Origin: Anaerolineae bacterium
GTDB taxonomy: Bacteria > Chloroflexota > Anaerolineae > B4-G1
Length of the DNA: 9,855 nucleotides
Direction: 5' to 3'
NCBI GenBank assembly: GCA_030612585.1
Contig: JAUWNP010000163.1
Span: 1-9,855 of the forward strand
Shown here piece by piece: positions 1-6,600 of this stretch (position 1 is its first letter; the number at the start of each line of letters is the position of its first letter). A program made the position numbers and the translations under genes. Below the pieces are notes generated by a model that had not been told where the DNA came from, did no database searches, and worked only from the letters and a program-made list of their open reading frames with translations.

Positions 1-169
1 CCGTATGGTTCAGGTGATGGGCGGCTACGGCTACATGGAGGATTACCCGATGGCCCGCAAGTACCGTGATGCCCGCGCGCTGGGCATCATCGGTGGGCCG
101 ACAGAACTGCATGATGTCCGGATCGCTCAGCGGATCTTTGCCGATCTGGATTTCGAGATCACGCCGTAG
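1..169 (+). CDS. Acyl-CoA dehydrogenase, C-terminal fragment (5' end outside the window)
   Basis: The frame starting at base 2 is open from the window edge to a TAG at 167-169 and gives 55 residues. They match the last helices of the acyl-CoA dehydrogenase family, the flavoenzymes that oxidise acyl-CoA to enoyl-CoA: MGGYGYMEDYPMARKYRDAR is the usual GG(N/Y)G..-YP-..RDA block just before the active-site loop. After it comes IIGGPTELHDVRIAQRIF. Medium- and short-chain enzymes have a catalytic Glu in an EGT motif here; this protein has GG followed by Pro. Long-chain and isovaleryl-CoA dehydrogenases also lack Glu at this point and use a Glu on another helix, which would lie outside the window. 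The gene ends 11 bases before the next dehydrogenase, so the two are probably co-transcribed. Family assignment is firm; substrate is unknown. Confidence 0.9.
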   Translation, partial: RMVQVMGGYGYMEDYPMARKYRDARALGIIGGPTELHDVRIAQRIFADLDFEITP

Positions 170-180
170 GAGGCTGAAAT

Positions 181-1347
181 ATGGACTTTACGTTTTCTCC
201 AGAACATACTGCCCTGCGCCGGATGATCCGGGAGGTTGCCGAGACCGAGATCGCTCCTATAGCGGCGGCGATTGACCGGGAGCACAGGGTACCTCTTGAG
301 GAAATACGTTTACTCGGCGAAATCGGCCTCATGGGCGTCTGCTTCCCGCAGGAGTACGGCGGGATGGGGGCTGGCGAGGCTGGCTACTGTATCCTGATGG
401 AGGAATTGGGCCGGGTCTGCACCTCCACGGCGACCAACGTGGGTGCCCACATCGGCATCGGCGCGATGGCGATCCACCTGGGGGGGACCGACGAGCAGAA
501 GCGGAAGTACCTGACGCCACTGGCGCGAGGGGAGAAATTCGCCGCCTTCGGCCTGACCGAGCCCAACGCTGGCTCTGACGCCGCCGCCATCCGCACCCGT
601 GCCGTCCGCGAGGGGGACTCCTGGTTCCTGGACGGGGGCAAGGTCTTTATCACCAACGGTGGTTATGCGGACATCGTCACCGTGATGGCGGTGACCGACC
701 CGGCGCTGGGTGCCCGGGGCGGCATCACCGCTTTTATCGTCGAGACCGGTTGGGAGGGCTTCTCGGTGGCCCGGGAAGAGGATAAGATGGGCATCCGGGG
801 CACGAGCACCGCGGAGTTGGTCTTCGAGGAACTGCGGGTGCCCCACGAGAACGTGCTGGGCAAGGTTGGCGAGGGCTTCGTCGTTTTCATGCAGTCGCTC
901 GACATGGGCCGGCTGACACTAGGCGCAGCCTGCCTGGGCGGGGCACAGGCAGCACTTGAGGCATCCATCCACTGGGCCAAGACCCGCAAGCAGTTCGGCC
1001 TGGAACTGGCCCACAAGCAGTCGGTACAGTGGAAAATCGCGGACATGGCCACAGAGATCGAGGCACTGCGCAGCCTGGTTTACCGGGTGGCCTGGCTTGT
1101 GGATGCAGGCCAGCCCTTCGGCCGACTGGCGGCGATGTGCAAGATGTATGGCTCCGAGGTAGCCTCCCGCGCCATTGACATGGCACTGCAGATCCACGGC
1201 GGGCTGGGCTTCACACGGGACTTCCCCATCGAGCGTAACTTCCGTGACGCCCGCATTTCGGAGATATTCGAGGGCACAAACGAGATCCAGCGCATCGTCA
1301 TCGCCAGCAACATCTTCCGCGAGCACGGCGTGCGAATTCGACCATGA
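181..1347 (+). CDS. Acyl-CoA dehydrogenase (complete)
   Basis: A 388-residue flavoenzyme of normal family length (about 380-390), predicted to oxidise an acyl-CoA at C2-C3 with FAD and hand the electrons to electron-transfer flavoprotein. The start ATG has AGGAGG (169-174) at good spacing. The N-terminal helical domain is followed by the first family signature AFGLTEPNAGSD (residues 122-133), the middle beta domain with FITNGGYADI (156-165), and the C-terminal helical domain with TRKQFG (268-273), QIHGGLGF (337-344) and the second signature ARISEIFEGTNEIQRIVIA (358-376). Glu364 in FEGTNE is at the position of the catalytic base of medium-chain enzymes, so this copy looks active, unlike its upstream neighbour at that position. 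The neighbours (another dehydrogenase, etfB, etfA) fit a fatty-acid or branched-chain amino-acid oxidation operon. The exact acyl chain cannot be read from the sequence. Confidence 0.96.
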   Translation: MDFTFSPEHTALRRMIREVAETEIAPIAAAIDREHRVPLEEIRLLGEIGLMGVCFPQEYGGMGAGEAGYCILMEELGRVCTSTATNVGAHIGIGAMAIHLGGTDEQKRKYLTPLARGEKFAAFGLTEPNAGSDAAAIRTRAVREGDSWFLDGGKVFITNGGYADIVTVMAVTDPALGARGGITAFIVETGWEGFSVAREEDKMGIRGTSTAELVFEELRVPHENVLGKVGEGFVVFMQSLDMGRLTLGAACLGGAQAALEASIHWAKTRKQFGLELAHKQSVQWKIADMATEIEALRSLVYRVAWLVDAGQPFGRLAAMCKMYGSEVASRAIDMALQIHGGLGFTRDFPIERNFRDARISEIFEGTNEIQRIVIASNIFREHGVRIRP

Positions 1348-1348
1348 G

Positions 1349-1460
1349 GAGTAAAAGAAGAAGTAGATGAGGAAGGAGTAGATGAGGAGGGAGTAGACGA
1401 GTATCCTCTTTCCTCATGTCCTCATTTACTCATCTACTCACTTACTCATCTACTCATTTA
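1349..1460. repeat. Intergenic purine/pyrimidine inverted repeat array before etfB
   Basis: The 131-base gap between the dehydrogenase and etfB is almost filled by short repeats. The left part is purine-rich, with three units at a 15-base period beginning TAGATGAG, TAGATGAG and TAGACGAG (1364, 1379, 1394). The right part is pyrimidine-rich, with six contiguous octamers of the form CTCATNTA, some degenerate (1413-1460). The octamer CTCATCTA is the exact reverse complement of TAGATGAG, so the two halves can pair into a long imperfect hairpin in the transcript, ending about 18 bases before the etfB start. An ATG at 1416 inside the octamers is in frame with etfB but reads repeat-encoded residues and is not taken as the start. 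Confidence 0.85.
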
Positions 1461-1478
1461 CTACGACAGGAGTTGCCC

Positions 1479-2309
1479 ATGAGAGTCATTGTGGCATTAG
1501 GACGAGTTCTCGACCCCAGGGGGATCGTGGTCAAACGGCGGGCGGGCCGCATCTTCGTCAACCGGGAGGAATATATCCTCCAGCCGGCCGACCGCTGCGC
1601 ATTGGAGGCAGCGCTGCGCATCAAGGATGCCACCGGCGCTGAGGTGGTGGCCCTCCCACGGGGCCCGCTGCCCGACGACGACGTGCTCCGCCAGGCGCTG
1701 GCGACCGGAGCAGACCGGGCGATCTACTTCGTAGGGCAAGTTGGCAACTTGCCCCACGCTGGCGACGCAAGTATGGCCCGAGTATTGGCAGCAGCAGTGG
1801 AGCGACTGGGAGGGGCGGATCTGATCCTGACCGGCGCAACTACTATGGACACCGGGCAGGGTCAACTGGGTCCCCGGCTGGCCGAGGCGCTGGGCTGGCC
1901 CCAGATCGTCGGCGTCTGGCAAGTAGAGGCAACCGACGGGCAAGTGCAGGCAGTGCTCCAGAATGGAACTGACTACGTGACTGTCGAGGCAGACCTGCCA
2001 GCCGTCGTCACTATCCTACCAGGAGCACTCAAGCCCCGCTACCCCGACGGCGTGCGCCTCATCAACGTCTACCGGGCAGACGATGCGGTGGAGAGGTGGG
2101 ACGTGAGCGACCCTTCGACAGGCTCAGGGCAGGCTCCTTCGACTGGGCTCAGGGCAGGCATGGTGGATGAAGCGGCGCTCCAACCACTCCTGGAGAAACG
2201 GGGGCAGGACTTCCCACCGGAGCGGGAGCGAGGGGTGCGACTGAGCGGCACGCCTGAGGAGATGGCCCAGGCACTGGCAGGCGCACTCCGGCAACGAGTG
2301 CGCGAGTAG
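1479..2309 (+). CDS. etfB: Electron-transfer flavoprotein beta subunit
   Basis: A 276-residue EtfB/FixA-family protein, the nucleotide-binding half of the EtfAB heterodimer that takes electrons from acyl-CoA dehydrogenases. The chosen ATG has AGGAG (1468-1472) at good spacing and the protein begins MRVIVALGRVLDP, as in family members; the in-frame ATG at 1416 lies in repeats. The strand MDTGQGQLGPRLAEALGWP (residues 123-141) is the family's nucleotide-binding loop and following helix. Whether it binds AMP or a second FAD cannot be decided. Two stretches look inserted: residues about 84-93 (VGQVGNLPHA) encoded by a palindrome, and residues about 211-227 (DPSTGSGQAP then STGLRAG) encoded by a doubled short repeat. 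The protein is slightly longer than the usual 250-265 residues, which the second insert explains. etfA follows after 37 purine-rich bases. Confidence 0.93.
   Translation: MRVIVALGRVLDPRGIVVKRRAGRIFVNREEYILQPADRCALEAALRIKDATGAEVVALPRGPLPDDDVLRQALATGADRAIYFVGQVGNLPHAGDASMARVLAAAVERLGGADLILTGATTMDTGQGQLGPRLAEALGWPQIVGVWQVEATDGQVQAVLQNGTDYVTVEADLPAVVTILPGALKPRYPDGVRLINVYRADDAVERWDVSDPSTGSGQAPSTGLRAGMVDEAALQPLLEKRGQDFPPERERGVRLSGTPEEMAQALAGALRQRVRE
1734..1754. repeat. In-frame 21-base perfect palindrome within etfB
   Basis: Two 10-base arms, GGGCAAGTTG and CAACTTGCCC, flank a single central G. The palindrome encodes GQVGNLP within etfB. This peptide is not part of the EtfB consensus as I know it, and the same sequence type is one I recall as a dispersed repeat in Chloroflexota genomes. 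It is read through in frame. Confidence 0.8.
2112..2158. repeat. Two tandem copies of a 22-23 base dispersed repeat within etfB
   Basis: Copy 1 is 2112-2133 and copy 2 is 2136-2158; both begin CCTTCGAC and end GGCTCAGGGCAGG, separated by two bases. Together they encode PSTGSGQAPSTGLRAG. The reverse complement of this unit appears in etfA (2566-2589) and in the restriction-modification gene (3967-3990). All four copies keep the reading frame. Confidence 0.88.
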
Positions 2310-2346
2310 AGGAAAGAAGAGGAGAGAGAAAAGAGGAGAGAGGCCG

Positions 2347-3450
2347 ATGGACGTTTCATATCTCGACTTACTGATGGCACAGCAGGAGGAGGTCTCCGAG
2401 GCCGAGGGCGGTGGCGGCATCTGGGTCGTGGCCGACATCGTGGATGGAGCGGTGGCTCCGGTGACGCTGGAAGCACTGGGCGCGGCCCGCACCCTGGCCG
2501 ACGCACTGGGGGCCTACGTCTACGGGGTACTGCTGGGCGAGGGGGTAGCGGATGGTTCGGCCACGCCTGCCCTGAGCGAAGCCGAAGGGCTCACCACAAG
2601 CCTGGCCCAGACCCTCTACCAGGCGGGGGCCGACGGCGTGCGCGTGGCCGACCACCCCTCGCTGGCCCAGTTTGCGTTGGAGCCCTACCTGAAGGTGCTG
2701 GCCGATCTCTTCCAGGCCGAGCAGCCGGAGGTGGTCATCTTCGGGACCACCACGCAGGGGCAGGAGTTAGCGCCACGGCTGGCGCAGCGTTTGGGTGGTG
2801 GGCTGATCGAACACGTAGTCGCGGCCAGCCTGGACGAAGCCACCCGGACGGTGGTGGCCACCTTCCCGATCTACGGTGGTGAGTACTTCGAAATCGCCGC
2901 CTGCCCCAAGGCCCGGCCTCAGTTTCTCACTGTGGAGCCGGGGGCCTTCCCCGCTCCTTTCATTGATTCCTACCGCAAGGGAGAACCGACTTCGCTTGAT
3001 GTCGAGCCGGTAGTGCCGGCCGTGCGCGTGGTGGGGCCGGCCGAGGGCTTTGAGCCGCCTCCGGTCCCGCTTGCCCAGGCCCGGGTGATCGTGGCCGCCG
3101 GCAGGCAGGCGAGCGACGGCTCGGCTGAGCTCGCCGAAGCCTTCGAGATGGTCAAGCGGCTGGCGACAGCGTTGGGCGGCCAGGTGGCCGGCGACCGGGG
3201 GGCGCGAGATGCGGGCTGGATCGAGCCCGAGCAGATCGTGGACGTGCGCGGCGTGACAGTTGCGCCCGATGTCTACGTGGCGGTGGGCATCCGGGGCGAC
3301 ACGTTCCACAACGCCGCGATTGAGGGGGCGAAGTTCATCGCCGCCATCCACCCCGACCCAGACGCGCCCATCTTCCAGGTGGCCGACCTCTGCCTGGAGG
3401 CGAACCCGGCCGAGGTTCTCCCGGCGCTACTGGAGGCGTTGGAAGGATAG
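2347..3450 (+). CDS. etfA: Electron-transfer flavoprotein alpha subunit
   Basis: A 367-residue EtfA/FixB-family protein, the FAD-carrying partner of EtfB. The start ATG follows a purine-rich leader with AGGAGAG. The N-terminal EtfB-like domain starts at GGIWVVADIVDG (residues 23-34). The C-terminal FAD domain runs from about 245 (ARVIVAAGRQ) through GDRGARDAGW (282-291), VTVAPDVYVAVGIRG (303-317) and DPDAPIFQVADL (337-348), which is the family signature region. Compared with human ETF alpha, the Arg of SRAAVDAG is kept (Arg284) and the His of GISGAIQH is kept (His321), but the Thr of QTGK is Arg301 and the Ser of GISG is Arg316. These are FAD-contact positions, so the flavin site is unusual. 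A repeat-derived stretch ALSEAEG lies at residues 75-81. A terminator follows, so this is the last gene of the operon. Confidence 0.93.
   Translation: MDVSYLDLLMAQQEEVSEAEGGGGIWVVADIVDGAVAPVTLEALGAARTLADALGAYVYGVLLGEGVADGSATPALSEAEGLTTSLAQTLYQAGADGVRVADHPSLAQFALEPYLKVLADLFQAEQPEVVIFGTTTQGQELAPRLAQRLGGGLIEHVVAASLDEATRTVVATFPIYGGEYFEIAACPKARPQFLTVEPGAFPAPFIDSYRKGEPTSLDVEPVVPAVRVVGPAEGFEPPPVPLAQARVIVAAGRQASDGSAELAEAFEMVKRLATALGGQVAGDRGARDAGWIEPEQIVDVRGVTVAPDVYVAVGIRGDTFHNAAIEGAKFIAAIHPDPDAPIFQVADLCLEANPAEVLPALLEALEG
2566..2589. repeat. Dispersed repeat copy within etfA
   Basis: The segment begins CCTGCCCTGAGC and ends GCCGAAGGG. It is the reverse-complement orientation of the doubled repeat in etfB and encodes PALSEAEG. 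The frame is preserved, and it sits between two secondary-structure elements of the N-terminal domain, where a loop insertion would be tolerated. Confidence 0.85.
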
Positions 3451-3461
3451 CCGCTCCCAGC

Positions 3462-3479
3462 CCACCTTCTGTAAGGAGG
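3462..3479 (+). promoter_or_regulatory. Small hairpin holding an orphan Shine-Dalgarno sequence
   Basis: Bases 3462-3468 (CCACCTT) can pair with 3473-3479 (AAGGAGG) around a CTGT loop, with one A-A mismatch. The right arm is a strong Shine-Dalgarno sequence with an ATG nine bases further on (3489). That ATG opens a 49-codon frame ending at 3638 whose first codons lie inside the terminator hairpin. The peptide is not recognisable, so the site may be a relic, a leader peptide or chance. Confidence 0.3.
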
Positions 3480-3490
3480 ATTTTGCAGAT

Positions 3491-3523
3491 GCTCGGCGCC
3501 TCTAAGGCGCCGGGCATTTTTGT
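3491..3523 (+). terminator. Rho-independent terminator after etfA
   Basis: A 10-base-pair stem, GCTCGGCGCC with GGCGCCGGGC and one T-G wobble, has a five-base loop (TCTAA) and is followed directly by ATTTTTGTT. It lies 40 bases after the etfA stop and separates the flavoprotein operon from the restriction-modification gene. Confidence 0.88.
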
Positions 3524-3548
3524 TGTGGCTGGAAGGAAGAACTGGCAT

Positions 3549-3577
3549 TTGTGCAAGCGCCGCCGTTGGGCTATAAT
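3549..3577 (+). promoter_or_regulatory. Sigma70-type promoter for the restriction-modification gene
   Basis: A perfect -10 box TATAAT lies at 3572-3577. Seventeen bases upstream is TTGTGC (3549-3554), a partial match to the -35 consensus. Transcription would begin near 3584, giving a leader of about 30 bases with AGGGAG just before the start codon. The position right after a terminator supports independent transcription. Confidence 0.72.
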
Positions 3578-3612
3578 CTGCCTGTGTCTGTCACCTATGC
3601 AGGGAGATGACT

Positions 3613-6600
3613 ATGAGTTCCGATCTGATCGCTGCTGAAAATCTAGCCCAAGCCATTCGGCGAGTCGCCGGGCGCGCCCGCTCGGAAGAGGATTTGCGCA
3701 TGGGTGTCGAACACGCCCTCGGTGCAACCTTGCAGGCGTTGGGGCTGACGGCTACACCCGAATACGAAAAGACCACCCTCAGCGGTTCCGCCGATGCCGT
3801 CTACGGCCACGCGGTCATCGAGTATAAGCGGCCGGGCCGCCTGGCCGAGAAGGGCTTCCCGGCCAGGCTGGCCAAGCAAATTGCCCGGTATCTGACCGAC
3901 CTGGCGGTTCGACGAGGCTCACCGCAGGCCCGCCGCGCCGGGGGACGGGCCAAACAGGTCGAGGCACCTGCCCTGAGCGTAGCCGAAGGGTTGGAGAGGA
4001 TGATCGGCATTGGGCTAGACGGGGAGCAAATCCTGTTCCTGCGTTACTCCGCCAGCGGGCGGGTGCGGGAATCTCCCCTGCCGCCGCTGCCCGGCACGCA
4101 GGCCACCTTCTTAGACTTCCGAAGTCTGACAGACTTCGGAAGTCTAGCCGAACTACCCGGCGGCTTCCAGATGGTCGGGCCAGTGCCGGTGGGACGAGAG
4201 AGCATCGAACTGCTGTTACTCTACCTGCGCTCCCTCTCGCGCAAGCCACTCACGCCCGAAGCGCTGGCCGCCGACTTCGGCCCCCAGGGTGACGTCGCCC
4301 CCCGTCTGGTCAACGTCTTCTACACCGCTCTGCAGGCCCACCGCGATCATCCCCGCGTGGCGACCTTTTTCGCCGAGTGGGAGCGCATCTTCGGCATCAT
4401 CTACGGCGAGGAGTTGAGCAGGGCAGAGAGAGACGCGCCCGAATTAGCGGCGCTCTACCGGATGGTGGGCGACCACCTGGGCAACCACGAGGGCAACCAC
4501 ATGGGCGACCACGAGGGCAACCCCATGGGCAACCACATAGGCAACCACATGGGCAACCACGAGGGATTGCCCCTACTGAAACCGCTCTTTTTCGCCGTCC
4601 ACACCTACTACGCGCTGCTGATGAAGTTCCTGGCAGTGGAACTGGCCTCGCTGCAGGGCGGCGCGCTGGTGGGCTCCTTCGTCGCAGCGCTGCCTGCGGC
4701 GACGGACAAGCAACTGCGCCGCGAGTTGACCAACCTGGAGAACGGCGGCACCTTTGCCTTGCTGGGCATCAACAACTTTCTCGAAGGGGACTTCTTCGGC
4801 TGGTATCTGGATGCATGGGACGCTCAGCCTCCCGCAGGTTCGGAACCTGCGGGAGGCTCGCTGGCCGACGGCATCCGAGCGATGGCCCGGACCTTGGCCG
4901 ATTTCGAGCCCGCCACCAGCACGCTGGAGCCGGAACACACCCGCGACCTGCTCAAGAAACTCTACCAATACCTGGTGCCACGCAAGTTGCGCCACGACCT
5001 GGGCGAGTATTATACCCCCGACTGGCTGGCCGAGCGACTGCTGAACCAGGTGGGCTACAAGGGAGAGCCGGACAAGCGGCTGATTGACCCCGGCTGCGGC
5101 AGCGGCACGTTCCTCATCCTGGCCCTGCGGCGGCTGCGCCAGCACGGTGCCGACCACCTCATCCCGCCCGCCGACGTGCTCGACGCGGCGTTGCGCAACA
5201 TCGTCGGCTTTGACCTCAACCCGCTCAGCGTCATCGCCGCCCGCACCAACTACCTGCTGGCCCTCGGCGACCTGCTGCGCTACCGGCGCGGCCCGGTGGA
5301 CCTGCCGGTCTACATGTGCGACAGTATCCTCACCCCCACCGAGCGGGCCGACATCTTCGGCAAGAGTTACCGCCTGCACACCGTCGTCGGCGACTTCGAG
5401 ATTCCCAGCGAGACAGTGGCGACCGGCGAGATGGGCGATCTCTCGGCGCTGCTGGAGAGTTGCGTGCGCGACGAATACGAGCCAGAGGAGTTCCTGGCCC
5501 GCGCCCGCCGCGAATTGACCGTGAGCCAGCCTATGACCGAGACGACGTTGGAGGCCCTCTACCGTCGCTTTCTTGCCCTGGAGCAGGAGGGGCGCAACGG
5601 CATCTGGGCGCGTCTCATCAAAAACGCTTTCGCCCCGGTGTTGGTGGGGGAGTGTGACTTTGTGGTGGGCAACCCGCCCTGGGTGAATTGGGAGAGCCTG
5701 AGCGACGAGTATCGGGAGGCGACCAAGCGGCTGTGGGTGGACTACGGTCTGTTCAGCCTGAAGGGGCACGCCGCCCGCCTGGGCGGGGGCAAGAAGGACC
5801 TGGCCATGCTCTTTGCCTACGCCTCCATTGACCACTACCTGAAGAAGGGGGGCAAACTGGGCTTCGTCATCACGCAGACCGTCTTCAAGACCAAGGGGGC
5901 GGGGGACGGCTTCCGCCGTTTCAGGCTGGGGGAGAAGGGTGAACGCCTGCGCGTGTTGCACGTGGACGACATGTCGCACCTGCAACCCTTCGAGGGGGCC
6001 ACCAACCGCACCAGCGTGATGGTCTGCCAGCGAGGGCAGAAGATCCGCTACCCGGTGCCCTACACGCTCTGGGGCAAGGGTACGGGCCGCGCCCGCGTGG
6101 ACATTGACAAATCGCTGGACGAGGTGATGGGCGAGACGACGCGAGCCAACCTGTGGGCGCAGCCGGTGGACAGTAGTAACCCCAGATCGCCCTGGATGAC
6201 CGCCCGCAAGGCGGCGCTCAAGGCACTGCAAAAAGTCATCGGCCCGGCGGACTACCAGGCGCGGGCGGGCAGTTGTACCTGGGCCAACGGCATTTATTGG
6301 GTCAGGCTACTCGGCAAGCGCCCTGATGGGCTCGCGCTGATAGACAACCTGGAAGACATTGGCAAACGTGAGATTGCCAGCGAGCAAGCGGCTGTGGAGC
6401 CGGACCTGGTGTATCCCCTCTTGCGCGGCCGGGAAGTGAGCCGCTGGCAGGCCAACTCTAGTGCCTACATCCTGGTCGTGCAAGACCCTGAAACACGCAA
6501 GGGGTACGAAGAAAGCAAAATGCGCATCGAGTACCCGCACCTGTACGGCTACCTCAAACGCTTTGAGGACATCCTGAGGAGTCGTAGCGGCATGAAACGC

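Noticed and set aside
310..846. Minus-strand frame within the acyl-CoA dehydrogenase
   Set aside because: Antisense shadow of a gene with clear family signatures; no plausible protein features.
1416..1478. Longer etfB start at 1416
   Set aside because: The extra 21 residues are encoded by the CTCATNTA octamers, and the ATG at 1479 has a proper ribosome binding site and the expected N terminus.
2767..3351. Minus-strand 194-codon frame within etfA
   Set aside because: Antisense to the conserved FAD domain of EtfA; no recognisable motifs.
4468..4563. CRISPR array
   Set aside because: Units are contiguous 12-base coding repeats without spacers; the 8-, 15- and 102-base arrays elsewhere also lack spacers.
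4573..6231. A 552-codon open frame on the minus strand
   Set aside because: It is fully antisense to the methyltransferase gene, whose motifs are clear. Long antisense frames are expected in GC-rich codons, and its translation has no recognisable domain.
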